DNA of 52,384 bases from positions 1-52,384 of IMG/VR virus record IMGVR_UViG_3300044998_000632; one strand, written 5' to 3'. This document shows, piece after piece, positions 1 to 8,147 of the stretch (the first letter of the stretch is position 1; each line of letters opens with the position of its first letter). The translations under genes and the position numbers were made by a program. Source of the stretch: a virus. Under the pieces are notes generated by a model. That model made no database searches. It was not told the DNA's origin and saw nothing but the letters and a program-made list of their open reading frames with translations.

Positions 1-2072
1 TCCGCCAGCCGACGGCGACCGACAACAACGTCTTCAGCCGGCAGCAAGGCGCCGGCGGCGGTTACACGCCGACCTTCAAGTTCCGAGTCGCTTTCGGCTT
101 GTATTACGCCGAGACTGCTGACGTCGCGCAGTGCGAGATCAGCCACGGCGGCACGCCAGCCGGCACGCCGGTCGTGCTTGCCCAGGTGGTGTTCGGCACG
201 GGCCACAGCCTCTATGTCAACGGCGCCCTTCGAGACACCAGGACGGGCACCGTCGGGACGATTGACAACGTCCACTCGTCCAACCGCGTCAACATCGGCG
301 CTGCAGACGGCACAGAGAACGGCACGCCCTATGCCGGCGCTGGCATCGCGTGGGCCTACTACTGGAACCGCCAGCTTACCCCGGCCGAAATTGCGCGCAT
401 CTCGCGCGACCCGGCCTGCATCTTCGTCGCCACGCGGCGCCGGCCGACGCAAGCGCCACCTCCACCGCCTGCCACCGGCCCGCGCTCTGTCGCACTTGCC
501 GGCGCCGGTCCAACCGGCGCCGGCCCGGTCGGCCTGTACGTGCGTGGGGCGGCGGTGGCAGGTCCGCCAACACTCGCAGCCAACACCGGCGCATTCTCGT
601 ACGCGGGGAACGCAGCCAATCTCCTGTTCGGCCGGCGTGTGGCTGCCGACCCCGGCGAGTTCACGTACGCGGGGAATGCAGCCAATCTCCTGTTCGGCCG
701 GCGCGTTGCCGCCGATACGGGCACGTTCACCTACTCCGGCAACGCTGTTGACCTCCTGTTCAACCGGCGGGTGGCCGCCGATACGGGCACGTTCACCTAC
801 TCCGGGAACGCGGCTGATTTGCTGTATGCCCCTGTGGGGTCGTACACGCTCACCGCCGAGACCGGCGCATTCACCTACTCCGGGAACGATGCGGATCTCC
901 TGTTCAACCGGCGCGTTGCCGCCGATACGGGTACGTTTACCTACTCCGGGAACGCGGCCAATCTCCTGTTCGGCCGGCGCGTCGGAGCCGATACAGGCAC
1001 GTTCACGTACGCGGGGAACGACTCGGGGCTCCTGTACGCGCGGCGCATCACGGCTGATCCAGGCGCATTCACCTACTCCGGGAACAACGCCAATACGCTG
1101 TTTGGCCGGCGCGTCGGAGCCGACGCCGGTGCGTTCTCGTACAGCGGGAACGCAGCCAACCTACTGTACGCGCGGCGCATCGTCGCCGACGCTGGCGCGT
1201 TCGCCTACACAGGGAACGATGCGGATCTCCTGTTCAACAGGCGCGTCGCGGCGGACCCTGGCACGTTTTCGTACAGCGGGAACGCGGCTGATCTCCTGTT
1301 TGGCCGGCGTGTGGCCGCCGATACGGGCACGTTCACCTACTCCGGGAATGCTGCCGACTTCCTGTACGCGCGTCGACTGGCGGCGGACGCCGGTGCGTTC
1401 ACCTACACGGGGAACGACGCGGCGCTGGTGTACGCGCCCGTGGGGGCGTACACGCTGGTTGCTGAAACCGGTGCGTTCGTCTACTCCGGGAACGCCGTTG
1501 ACCTCCTGTTCAACCGGCGCGTTGCCGCCGATACGGGTACGTTCACCTACTCCGGCAACGCGGCTGATTTGCTGTTCGGGCGCAGAGTCGAGGTGGACCC
1601 TGGCACGTTCACCTATACGGGGAACGACGCTGACCTCGCGTACGCGCCGACCAACCGAACGCTCCTGGCGGATGGCGGCACCTTCGCTTACGCAGGCAAC
1701 GACGTCGAGCTGCGGTACGCTGCGTTTGGCGCTGGGGGATCGCGTGTCGCGGCCGCCCAAGCACTCTTGGCCGCGACGCAGCGTGAAGCAGCGCGCAAGC
1801 GAGCTCGCGAGCGCGCTCGCGCACCGGCGCTACCCGTCGCGCGCAACGTGCCGCGTCCGCCGAGCGAGCCGCTTCCGACGCAAGTTCTGCGGCCAGCTCC
1901 GGCTCCAGCTCCGGCTCCAGCTCCGGCTCCAGCTCCAGCTCCAGCTCCAGCTCCAGCTCCGGCAACCACCACCCCTGCGGCGGTCGCAGCGTCATCCCAA
2001 CGAGCGTTGATCCGTCGCGCGGTGGAGGACGCTGCGCTGCTTGCCGCCGCCCAGCCCAGGCTGCCACGCTAA
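1..2072 (+). CDS. Lectin-like tail/appendage protein with 17 tandem repeats (5' truncated)
   Basis: The reading frame is open from base 3, so the true start lies left of the window; a TTG at 99 is only an internal codon. The first ~140 visible residues look like a LamG/concanavalin-type beta-sandwich (GHSLYVNG, a short strand-turn pattern, then YYWNRQLTPAEI), which is common in phage appendages that bind glycans. Then come 17 copies of a ~22-residue repeat with consensus ADTGTFTYSGNAADLLFxRR, and a low-complexity Ala-Pro tail. The C-terminus is basic and Arg/Ala-rich. Most likely a host-range or decoration fibre on the virion; the exact position in the virion cannot be told. The lectin call is fold-level inference; the repeats are directly visible. 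Confidence 0.75.
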   Translation, partial: RQPTATDNNVFSRQQGAGGGYTPTFKFRVAFGLYYAETADVAQCEISHGGTPAGTPVVLAQVVFGTGHSLYVNGALRDTRTGTVGTIDNVHSSNRVNIGAADGTENGTPYAGAGIAWAYYWNRQLTPAEIARISRDPACIFVATRRRPTQAPPPPPATGPRSVALAGAGPTGAGPVGLYVRGAAVAGPPTLAANTGAFSYAGNAANLLFGRRVAADPGEFTYAGNAANLLFGRRVAADTGTFTYSGNAVDLLFNRRVAADTGTFTYSGNAADLLYAPVGSYTLTAETGAFTYSGNDADLLFNRRVAADTGTFTYSGNAANLLFGRRVGADTGTFTYAGNDSGLLYARRITADPGAFTYSGNNANTLFGRRVGADAGAFSYSGNAANLLYARRIVADAGAFAYTGNDADLLFNRRVAADPGTFSYSGNAADLLFGRRVAADTGTFTYSGNAADFLYARRLAADAGAFTYTGNDAALVYAPVGAYTLVAETGAFVYSGNAVDLLFNRRVAADTGTFTYSGNAADLLFGRRVEVDPGTFTYTGNDADLAYAPTNRTLLADGGTFAYAGNDVELRYAAFGAGGSRVAAAQALLAATQREAARKRARERARAPALPVARNVPRPPSEPLPTQVLRPAPAPAPAPAPAPAPAPAPAPAPATTTPAAVAASSQRALIRRAVEDAALLAAAQPRLPR
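576..1731 (+). repeat. 17 tandem ~66-bp coding repeats
   Basis: In-frame units of mostly 22 codons. Each carries GxF(T/S)Y(S/A/T)GN followed by a short hydrophobic strand (LLF or LLY) and an RR turn. Three units carry a longer linker with YAPVGSYTL- or YAPTNRTL-type sequence. Neighbouring copies are very similar at DNA level, suggesting expansion by recombination or slippage. The pattern suits a beta-solenoid or beta-strand array. Confidence 0.85.
1893..1964 (+). repeat. Ala-Pro-encoding hexamer repeat
   Basis: About 12 tandem hexamers of the CCAGCT / CCGGCT type encode an alternating Ala-Pro tail near the C-terminus of the lectin-like protein. Such tails are typically extended, rigid linkers. 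A similar Ala-Pro tract occurs independently in the early gene at 32177-33019. Confidence 0.85.
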
Positions 2073-2115
2073 CGGCCACTGCCGATGCAATCGAGAGTTT
2101 GAGGAGGGAAACTGA

Positions 2116-2331
2116 ATGAACCGGCAGATTCGCCACCTCCGTCGAGAGATGGACGAGCGACTCGACAACATCGTCCAAGCCATCCTGGCGGGCGGCATGA
2201 CGTATGAGGACTACCTGCGTGCTGCGGGGAAGGTTTCTGCGTATCGGGAATGCCTGGAAGAGATTACTCGCGTTGAGGCCAGCCTCGATGATTCTGATGA
2301 AACCGACTTAAACCTTGACGATTCTTCTTGA
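2116..2331 (+). CDS. Small acidic helical protein, function unknown
   Basis: 71 residues, preceded by a strong GAGGAGGGAAAC ribosome binding site. It looks helical (RHLRREMDERLDNIVQAILAGG), with a region containing YEDYLRAAGKVSAYRECLEEI, and ends in an acidic Asp/Ser tail. It sits between the appendage gene and the co-chaperonin, so a role in head assembly or as a small structural factor is plausible. No family was recognised with confidence. Confidence 0.65.
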   Translation: MNRQIRHLRREMDERLDNIVQAILAGGMTYEDYLRAAGKVSAYRECLEEITRVEASLDDSDETDLNLDDSS

Positions 2332-2348
2332 ATCTATTACGCTGAATC

Positions 2349-2372
2349 TTGCAAGTGAAGCCCCACTTGCAA
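2349..2372 (+). promoter_or_regulatory. 9-bp perfect hairpin upstream of the co-chaperonin gene
   Basis: TTGCAAGTG and CACTTGCAA form a 9-bp perfect stem with a 6-nt loop in the short gap before 2407. There is no T-tract, so it is not a classical terminator. It may be an RNA processing site, an attenuator or an operator. Confidence 0.4.
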
Positions 2373-2406
2373 CGCGCAACTACCCGGGTTCGCACCCCGC
2401 ACACTC

Positions 2407-2784
2407 ATGAAGCATCCCGAGAATCTCCCCCGTCCCGTCGGCTACAAGATCCTGGTCGTCGTGCCCAAGTTCGAGGACACCGACCCTACCGCAGCCCGTG
2501 CCCGTGCTCTGGGCATCGAAATCGCCAACAATGCGGCCCGCGTCGAAGAAGCCGCTTCCGTCGTGTTGCGAGTCGTCGCCATCGGCCCCGAGGCGTACAA
2601 AGACCGCTCACGGTTCCCTGACGGTCCCTGGTGCAAGGTCGGCGACTATGTGCTGACCCGGGCGTACTCTGGTACGCGCTTCTTCGTCGAGAATGCCGAC
2701 AAGAGCAAGATCGAGTACCGCTTCCTGAATGACGACGCCATCGAAGGCGTCACGTTCGACATCACCGGTATCAGCCGCATCTGA
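2407..2784 (+). CDS. GroES-like co-chaperonin
   Basis: 125 residues resembling phage Cpn10/GroES-type proteins. It has an early RPVGYKILVVVP beta strand, a central VLRVVAIGPEAYKD strand-turn, then GPWCKVGDYVLTRAYSGTRF, which matches the 'safe for use / K-V-G-D-x-V' core of co-chaperonins, and a final DDAIEGV strand. Known phage co-chaperonins (T4 Gp31 and relatives) partner with host GroEL to fold the capsid protein. Its position just before scaffold and capsid genes fits. No GroEL is present in the window. The start codon ATG at 2407 is the only reasonable one. Confidence 0.72.
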   Translation: MKHPENLPRPVGYKILVVVPKFEDTDPTAARARALGIEIANNAARVEEAASVVLRVVAIGPEAYKDRSRFPDGPWCKVGDYVLTRAYSGTRFFVENADKSKIEYRFLNDDAIEGVTFDITGISRI

Positions 2785-2794
2785 GGAGCCCACC

Positions 2795-3874
2795 ATGCCG
2801 ATGGAAAAGACCGAGTACGACATCGACGTGAGCACGGACGACTCGCAGGACGCCAAGCCCCCGAGCGGTCCCTTTTCGGTGTTCGAGGACGAGGACGAGG
2901 ACGCAGGCATCGCGCCGGCGGGCAAGCCCGCGACCGCAGCGAGTGGCGAGGACGAAAACGAGAACGAGATCGAGGTCGTCGCTGATGACGAAGGCACGGC
3001 CAATGCTGCTCCGAGCGACGCGGACGGCGCGGATGACGCCGTTTCCGAGGAGGAGATGGCCGGCTACTCCGAGCGGGTCAAGAAGCGCATCAAGCAGATG
3101 ACGCTCAAGCAGCGCACGGCCGAGCGCAAGGCTGCGGAGTTTGCCCGCGAGAACGCGGTTGCTGTCGAGGTGCTGCGCCGCCAGCAAGAGAAGCTGAAGG
3201 AACTCAGCGCACTGATCAAGAACGGCGAGGCCCAGTACGTTTCCGCGGCGACCGCAGCACACGAGGGCAGTGTGGCTGCGGCGCGTACCGCGTTGCAATC
3301 GGCGATGGAGGAGGGCGACCCCGCCAAGATCGCTGATGCGCAAGTGGCGTTGACTGTGGCGGTTTCCCAACTCCAGCAGGCCAAGAGCTACCAGCCGGTG
3401 GCGCCGAAGGTCGAGCAGGACATCGAGGCGTTCACCCAGCCGGTTTCGCGTCCGGCGGAGGTCGATGCTGACGCGTTTGAACCCGACCCGGCGGCCAAGG
3501 CGTGGATGGGCAAGAACAAGTGGTTTGTCAAGCCGGCCGACACCACCGAGCGGCTCATGCGCAACATGGCCATCGAGTACGCCAATACCCTGGAGAGCCA
3601 GGGATACGACCCCATTGCGGACGCGGATGCGTACTACGCCGAGATCAACAAGCTCATGCGCCAGCGGTTTCCGGAGAAGTTTCCTGGAGCGCGTCCCGCG
3701 GCGACGCAGTCGCGTAGCGCGCCGTCAGCCGGTGCGGGGCAGTCCGCGCCGGCTGGGCAACCGGCCAAGCAGAAGATCAAGATCACCGAGTCGCAGGCCC
3801 GGATCGCGCGCAAGATGGGCATTCCGCTGGCGGAGTACGCCAAGGAGTACGCTCGTATGTACGGCACCTCTTGA
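2795..3874 (+). CDS. Capsid scaffolding protein
   Basis: 359 residues. The start at 2795 is chosen because GAGG lies just upstream, at the stop codon of the co-chaperonin gene; an in-frame ATG at 2729 would overlap that gene. The N-terminal ~100 residues are strongly acidic (EDEDEDAG, EDENENEIEVV). The middle is a charged coiled coil (KRIKQMTLKQRTAERKAAEF). The C-terminus has ITESQARIARKMGIPLAEYA, a tail typical of podovirus scaffolds. Its position directly before the head proteins supports this. It is expected to guide procapsid assembly and leave the mature head. Confidence 0.8.
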   Translation: MPMEKTEYDIDVSTDDSQDAKPPSGPFSVFEDEDEDAGIAPAGKPATAASGEDENENEIEVVADDEGTANAAPSDADGADDAVSEEEMAGYSERVKKRIKQMTLKQRTAERKAAEFARENAVAVEVLRRQQEKLKELSALIKNGEAQYVSAATAAHEGSVAAARTALQSAMEEGDPAKIADAQVALTVAVSQLQQAKSYQPVAPKVEQDIEAFTQPVSRPAEVDADAFEPDPAAKAWMGKNKWFVKPADTTERLMRNMAIEYANTLESQGYDPIADADAYYAEINKLMRQRFPEKFPGARPAATQSRSAPSAGAGQSAPAGQPAKQKIKITESQARIARKMGIPLAEYAKEYARMYGTS

Positions 3875-3918
3875 CATCCACAGGTTTGTAAGTGCAAACT
3901 TCTACGAAGGGAATGGGT

Positions 3919-4416
3919 ATGGCCCAGCAGAATTCGCCGCAACGAATCCCCCGGGACACGGCGACCCGCGAGACCGAAGTCAGAACCCCCCGGCAGTGGC
4001 TTCCACCGTCACTGTTGCCTGAACCGGCCCCCGAGCCCGGCTATGTCCTCCACTGGAAGCGACTGTCGGTGCATGGCGAGCCTGACGTGACCCACTTCAA
4101 CAAGATCCTGCGGGAAGGCTGGGAGCCGTGCAAGCTCTCCGACCACCCCGAACTGCGGATGAACGTCAACCCACGGGCTGACGGACAGTTTGCGGACATG
4201 ATCGAGATGGGCGGGCTGATCCTGTGCCGGATGCCGAAGGAACTGCGCGACCAGCGTAACGCCTACTACAGCAATCTGGCCAATGCTCAGCAGCAACGCG
4301 TCACAACTGACTATCTGTCCAAGAGCGACCCCCGAATGCCCATGCTCGATCCGACTGTGACCTCCAAGGTCGAGTTCGGTCGAGACCGTGCAAGCGGGGA
4401 CTCCGACGAATCATGA
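3919..4416 (+). CDS. Conserved phage head-cluster protein, function unknown
   Basis: 165 residues from the ATG at 3919, chosen because GAAGG lies 8 nt upstream; an ATG at 3913 is too close to it. The core reads YVLHWKRLSVHGEPDVTHFN and then GGLILCRMPKELRDQRNAYY, features I associate with small conserved proteins found between scaffold and capsid genes of podoviruses. No enzyme motif is seen. Likely a minor head or assembly factor. Confidence 0.7.
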   Translation: MAQQNSPQRIPRDTATRETEVRTPRQWLPPSLLPEPAPEPGYVLHWKRLSVHGEPDVTHFNKILREGWEPCKLSDHPELRMNVNPRADGQFADMIEMGGLILCRMPKELRDQRNAYYSNLANAQQQRVTTDYLSKSDPRMPMLDPTVTSKVEFGRDRASGDSDES

Positions 4417-4436
4417 GCCTTTGAAGAGGTTTCCTC

Positions 4437-5048
4437 ATGGCACTCACCGCTGCTCCCTACGGCCTTCGGCCGGTCAATCGCCAGGGCGCGACGCCGTCTG
4501 CTGGCGGCAATACCCGCATGATGCACATGACGGTCAACGTGGCCACGTCGATGGCCGCGGGCGCCGTGGTGGTCCTGGGCACAAACGGCGAAGTGACCGT
4601 GCCCGCGACGACGCCGGCCATTGCCACGACTACGCCGATCCTTGGGGTGATCTCGGGCTTCCGCTTCGTGGATCCGATCCTACGTTACGAGCTGTACGAC
4701 ACCTTCCTGCCGGCCAACGCCATTACGGCGGGTTACACGCAGGTGCGCGTGTACGTGCATGACGATCCGGACCAGCTCTTCTTGGTCCAGGCCGGTGCGT
4801 CGGTGACCCGGGCGCAGATCGGCCTGAACTTCGGGCTGTCGAACACCCAGGCCAACTCGGCGGTCACCAAGCGGTCGACCACGGCGCTGAACGCGGCTTC
4901 GGCTACGGCAACCACCACGGCGGTCACCGTGCGGCTGGTGGACTTCTTGGAGTCGGGTACCTCCACGGCGGGCGACTCTTTCACGGACTGCATCGTGCGC
5001 TGGGTCCCCGGCGCCCATGCGTACGAAAAGGGCGCGGGTCCGAGCTGA
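4437..5048 (+). CDS. Structural protein preceding the capsid gene
   Basis: 203 residues. It opens with MALTAAPYGLRPVNRQG, a start typical of phage structural proteins encoded just before the major capsid protein, and continues as a beta-rich chain (GVISGFRFVDP, RVYVHDDPDQLFLVQ). It may be a decoration or head-completion protein. It is followed after 44 nt by the capsid gene, which has its own ribosome binding site (GAAGGAG). Confidence 0.72.
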   Translation: MALTAAPYGLRPVNRQGATPSAGGNTRMMHMTVNVATSMAAGAVVVLGTNGEVTVPATTPAIATTTPILGVISGFRFVDPILRYELYDTFLPANAITAGYTQVRVYVHDDPDQLFLVQAGASVTRAQIGLNFGLSNTQANSAVTKRSTTALNAASATATTTAVTVRLVDFLESGTSTAGDSFTDCIVRWVPGAHAYEKGAGPS

Positions 5049-5092
5049 TCGGAACTCCTCCCCACCTGACATCCACCTGAAGGAGCCCCATC

Positions 5093-6022
5093 ATGGCCAT
5101 TTCTCGCGCACAGATGCTCAAGGAGCTGATCCCTGGGCTCAACAAGCTGTTCGGCATGACCTACAAGCGCTACGCGGAGCAGTGGCGCGCGATGTTCGAG
5201 GTCCAGCGCTCCGATCGTTCGTTCGAGGAGGAGGTCAAGCTCTCGGGCTTCGCCCTGCCATCGGCGAAGGAAGAGGGTGCCAGCATCGCCTACGACGAAG
5301 CCCAGGAAGCCTGGACGGCGCGTTATGTCCACCAGACGGTGGCCATGGGTTTCGCCATCACCGAGGAGGCGATTGAGGACAATCTGTACGACTCGCTGGC
5401 CACCCGCTACACCAAGGCGATGGCCCGGTCGATGGCGTATGCCAAGAACGTCCGCGGCGCGAACATCTTCAACAACGGCTTCAATTCGTCCTTTCCGGGC
5501 GGTGACGGCGTGTCGCTGTTCTCCACGGCCCACCCGTTGATTGGCGGCGGCGTCAACGCCAACCGCCCGGCCACCGGGGTGGACCTGAACGAGACCGCCA
5601 TCGAAGCCGGTGTGATCCAGATGGCCAAGTGGACCGATGAGCGCGGTCTGCTGGTGGCAGCCAAGCCGCAGAAGCTGATCGTGCCGCAGGATCTGGACTT
5701 CGTGGCCACCCGACTGCTGCGTTCCGAGCTGCGGACCACGCTCTCGGCGGTGAACACGTTCGCACCGAACGACGTCAACGCCATGGTCGTGAACTCGACC
5801 TTCCCGGGCGGGTACGTGGTCAACAACTTCCTGACCGACGTCAACGCGTGGTTCATGATGACGGACGTGGAAGACGGCCTGAAGTACTTCCAGCGGGTGA
5901 GCATGAAGACCTCTTCCGAGGGCGACTTCGACACGGGCAACATCCGGTACAAGGCCCGCGAGCGCTACAGCTTCGGCTGGAGCGATCCGCTGGCGGTGTG
6001 GGGCTCGCCCGGCTCGACCTGA
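5093..6022 (+). CDS. Major capsid protein
   Basis: 309 residues. Features of HK97-fold capsid proteins of the Mu-like/podovirus type are present: an N-terminal helix (LKELIPGLNKLFGMTYKRYA), an E-loop-like region, AMGFAITEEAIEDNLYDSLA, the TAHPLIGG segment after a Gly/Asp turn, and a late KYFQRVSMKT strand with a FGWSDPLAVWGSPG end. Good ribosome binding site (AAGGAGCCCCATC). It is the only gene in its block followed by a strong hairpin terminator, consistent with high expression. Confidence 0.88.
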   Translation: MAISRAQMLKELIPGLNKLFGMTYKRYAEQWRAMFEVQRSDRSFEEEVKLSGFALPSAKEEGASIAYDEAQEAWTARYVHQTVAMGFAITEEAIEDNLYDSLATRYTKAMARSMAYAKNVRGANIFNNGFNSSFPGGDGVSLFSTAHPLIGGGVNANRPATGVDLNETAIEAGVIQMAKWTDERGLLVAAKPQKLIVPQDLDFVATRLLRSELRTTLSAVNTFAPNDVNAMVVNSTFPGGYVVNNFLTDVNAWFMMTDVEDGLKYFQRVSMKTSSEGDFDTGNIRYKARERYSFGWSDPLAVWGSPGST

Positions 6023-6043
6023 TCGAGTACACAACGGATACGG

Positions 6044-6067
6044 CGGGGGCTTAGGCCCCCGTCTTTC
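6044..6067 (+). terminator. Rho-independent terminator after the capsid gene
   Basis: A CGGGGGC / GCCCCCG 7-bp stem with a TTAG loop is followed by TCTTTCC. It lies 22 nt after the capsid stop codon. The T-tract is imperfect, so partial readthrough into the downstream genes is likely. Confidence 0.7.
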
Positions 6068-6084
6068 CATCTACGGAGTCCTGT

Positions 6085-6387
6085 ATGTCCGTCAACCTCT
6101 ACAGCATCGCTCCGGGCAGCTCGTTCCAAGTTGCCACGTCAGTGACCAGCGCGGCCACTGCCCCCATCACTGCCCGCTCGGTGATGCTCACCTGCACCGT
6201 GGGTACGTTCGTGCGGGTTGGTTCGCCTGACGGCGCGACGCCGACGGCGCTGGCCGACGGCACGGATGCGTACATTGCGCCGAACGAGGCGTATTTCCTC
6301 CGCATCACCCCCGGCTGCAGGCTCGCATTCATACTCCCGACCGGCACGGGAGTGGCGTATGTCACTCCCGGGGCCATGAATGTCTAA
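6085..6387 (+). CDS. Small beta-rich structural protein
   Basis: 100 residues, Ala/Thr/Val-rich with alternating strands (SVMLTCTVGTFVRVGSP, CRLAFILPTGTGVAYVTPG). Its size and place directly after the capsid gene suggest a decoration or head-tail joining protein. No diagnostic motif. The stop codon overlaps the start of the next gene. Confidence 0.65.
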   Translation: MSVNLYSIAPGSSFQVATSVTSAATAPITARSVMLTCTVGTFVRVGSPDGATPTALADGTDAYIAPNEAYFLRITPGCRLAFILPTGTGVAYVTPGAMNV

Positions 6388-6559
6388 GTCCAAGGCCAAC
6401 GCCGCGGGCAACTACACGAAGCCCGGCATGCGCAAGGCGATCTTCGAGAAGATCAAGGCCGCGCCCGTGCAGGGGACCAAGGCAGGGCAGTGGTCCGCGA
6501 GGAAAGCGCAGCTTCTGGTCAAGGAATACAAGGCCAAGGGCGGCGGGTACAAGGACTGA
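6380..6559 (+). CDS. Small basic phage protein (59 aa)
   Basis: Starts at ATG 6380, overlapping the previous stop by 8 nt. Sequence features: NYTKPGMRKAIFEKIKA and WSARKAQLLVKEYKAKGG. It is very basic. I recognise this as a short protein often found among podovirus and related phage structural genes; the function is unknown. Translational coupling with the upstream gene is likely. Confidence 0.75.
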   Translation: MSKSKANAAGNYTKPGMRKAIFEKIKAAPVQGTKAGQWSARKAQLLVKEYKAKGGGYKD

Positions 6560-6561
6560 TC

Positions 6562-6807
6562 ATGAAGGCCCCGCAGAAGTCTCTGAAGGCTTGGACCGAC
6601 CAGAAGTGGACGACCAAGAGCGGGAAGCCATCCAGTCAGACTGGCGAGCGGTACTTGCCCAAGGCAGCGATCGAGGCGCTGTCGGCCGAGGAGTACGCGG
6701 CTACCACCGCGGCGAAGCGTCGGGGCACTGCGGCGGGCAAGCAGTTCGTTGCCCAGCCCAGCAGAATCGCGGACAAGGTTCGCCCTTACCGCCAGAAAGG
6801 CAAGTGA
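6562..6807 (+). CDS. Small basic phage protein (DUF5872-like)
   Basis: 81 residues from ATG 6562, chosen over a longer upstream GTG frame because it follows the previous stop by 2 nt. Core KSLKAWTDQKWTTKSGKPS, then YLPKAAIEALS and KVRPYRQKG. It resembles a family I recall as DUF5872, and the family name should be checked. Lys/Arg-rich; the role is unknown, possibly nucleic-acid contact in the virion. Confidence 0.7.
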   Translation: MKAPQKSLKAWTDQKWTTKSGKPSSQTGERYLPKAAIEALSAEEYAATTAAKRRGTAAGKQFVAQPSRIADKVRPYRQKGK

Positions 6808-7076
6808 TGGCCAAGACCCCTGCGTGGACCAGGAAAGAGGGGAAAGATCCGGACGGTGGCCTTAACGCCAAGGGCCGCGCCTCCTACAATCGGGCGAACC
6901 CCGGCAAGCCGGGGTTGAAAGCACCGGCACCGAACCCGAAAAACGAGAAGGATGCAGCGCGGCGGGATTCATTCTGTGCCCGGATGAAGGGAATGAAGGC
7001 CAAGCTCACGAGCAAGAAGACGGCCAATGACCCGAATTCGCGCATCAACAAGAGCCTGCGGGCTTGGAACTGCTGA
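6807..7076 (+). CDS. Small basic phage protein (DUF6321-like)
   Basis: 89 residues. ATG at 6807 overlaps the previous TGA by one base. Opens with TPAWTRKEGKDPDGGLNAKG, then SYNRANPG and SRINKSLRAW, which recalls the DUF6321 type of short phage proteins. It is one of five consecutive tiny, basic genes in the late operon; its role is unknown. Confidence 0.72.
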   Translation: MAKTPAWTRKEGKDPDGGLNAKGRASYNRANPGKPGLKAPAPNPKNEKDAARRDSFCARMKGMKAKLTSKKTANDPNSRINKSLRAWNC

Positions 7077-7087
7077 AGGAGCACGCC

Positions 7088-7225
7088 ATGAAGTCGATGA
7101 AGAAGCCGATGGGCAAGAGCAAGATGCCGATGCCGTTCGCACCCCGCATGGGCGCCCAGCCTGCCATGAAGCAGGGCAAGGGCAAGCCGTTCGCCATGGG
7201 CGGCAAAGTCAAGAAGGGTTGCTGA
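7088..7225 (+). CDS. 45-aa Met/Lys-rich peptide with an FAMGGKV motif
   Basis: Starts at ATG 7088 after GAAGGAG. 45 residues, with KSMKKPMGKSKMP near the start and KPFAMGGKVKKGC at the end. The FAxGGxV tail recurs in several larger virion proteins of this phage. Too short for a fold prediction; tight spacing and a good ribosome binding site support it being translated. Confidence 0.6.
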   Translation: MKSMKKPMGKSKMPMPFAPRMGAQPAMKQGKGKPFAMGGKVKKGC

Positions 7226-7226
7226 C

Positions 7227-7493
7227 ATGTCGCGGTACATGTCCCAGGCCGAGTTCCTCTACGGCCCCAAGAAAGGCGAGGAGCGTACGTCGGAGCCCCC
7301 GCCCCGCACGCAGGGGCGTGAGGATTCGCGCCCGCCGCGGCGCCAGCCCCAGGCGTCCGAGATCCGCAATCCGCGCGAAACCATCGAGCGGCGCATGCGA
7401 GACGCCGAAGATGAGCAAAGGTTTGCCAAGGGCGGCGCGGTGCGCCTGCAGTACAAGCGAGCGTGCGGGCACCGCAAGGCCGGCATGAAGTAA
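7227..7493 (+). CDS. Small Arg-rich protein with an FAKGGAV motif
   Basis: 88 residues, ATG at 7227, two nt after the previous stop. Highly charged and Pro/Arg-rich (TSEPPPRTQGREDSRPPRRQ), ending with RFAKGGAVRLQYKRACG. It is the second short gene in a row with the FAxGGxV motif. Probably disordered; a structural accessory role is inferred from its position. Confidence 0.6.
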   Translation: MSRYMSQAEFLYGPKKGEERTSEPPPRTQGREDSRPPRRQPQASEIRNPRETIERRMRDAEDEQRFAKGGAVRLQYKRACGHRKAGMK

Positions 7494-7494
7494 C

Positions 7495-8145
7495 GTGATT
7501 TTCGACCTGCACGAGTGTTTCGAGGACGCCGCCGAACGGGCGGGTATCGAACTGCGCACCGGCTTCGACTTCAAGTCGATGCGTCGCTCGCTGCACTTCC
7601 TGCTGCGCGAGTGGGCCAACGACGGCTACAACCTCTACGCCATTCAGCCGCTCACGTTGCCGTTGGTGGCAGGCACGACCACGTACGCGCTGCCGGCCGA
7701 CTGCATTGACGTCAGCGATGTCGTGATTCGCTCCAACGTAGGCACCGCGCAGCAGGCGGACATCACGGTCAACCGGATTTCATTGGCGGACTACCACGCG
7801 TACACCAACAAGCTCGCGCGCGGACGCCCGACGCAGTTCACTGTCGAGCGGCGCACGACGTCGTCGATCACTTTCTACCTGTGCCCGGAGCAGGCGTACA
7901 CGGCGGTCCTGTGGTATATGCAGTACGTCGTCGAGCCCGACGCGGGTGAGGCGGTGCCGTCGGTCCCCGACCGGTTCGTTCCTGCGTTGATCAGCGGCTT
8001 GGCCTACCACCTCGCGCTCAAGCGCCCTGCCTTGGCCGACCGCATCGCAACACTCGGGTCAGAGTACCAGCGCCAGTGGGGGCTCGCCAAGGACGAAGAC
8101 CGCGACCGCGCCGACTTCTACGTGCTGCCGTTCAACACGAGGTAA
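7495..8145 (+). CDS. Adaptor / head-tail connector-like protein
   Basis: 216 residues from a GTG start 1 nt after the previous gene. An N-terminal helical part (HECFEDAAERAGIELRTGFD) is followed by strand-rich sequence (LPLVAGTTTYALPADCIDVS), then a helical C-terminus with VPDRFVPALISGLAYHLALK. This arrangement is typical of podovirus adaptor proteins (P22 gp4 / T7 gp11-like), which join the portal to the tail. Function is inferred from this pattern and location. Confidence 0.65.
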   Translation: MIFDLHECFEDAAERAGIELRTGFDFKSMRRSLHFLLREWANDGYNLYAIQPLTLPLVAGTTTYALPADCIDVSDVVIRSNVGTAQQADITVNRISLADYHAYTNKLARGRPTQFTVERRTTSSITFYLCPEQAYTAVLWYMQYVVEPDAGEAVPSVPDRFVPALISGLAYHLALKRPALADRIATLGSEYQRQWGLAKDEDRDRADFYVLPFNTR

Positions 8146-8147
8146 CC

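Noticed and set aside
178-2010. 610-codon + strand open frame overlapping the repeat protein
   Set aside because: It is an Arg/Pro/Ser-rich off-frame shadow created by the tandem repeats; the lectin and repeat signature is in the other frame.
2376-2400. GGGTTCGCACCCC segment resembling a tRNA T-arm
   Set aside because: The loop lacks the conserved A after TTCG, and no acceptor, D or anticodon arms can be built around it.
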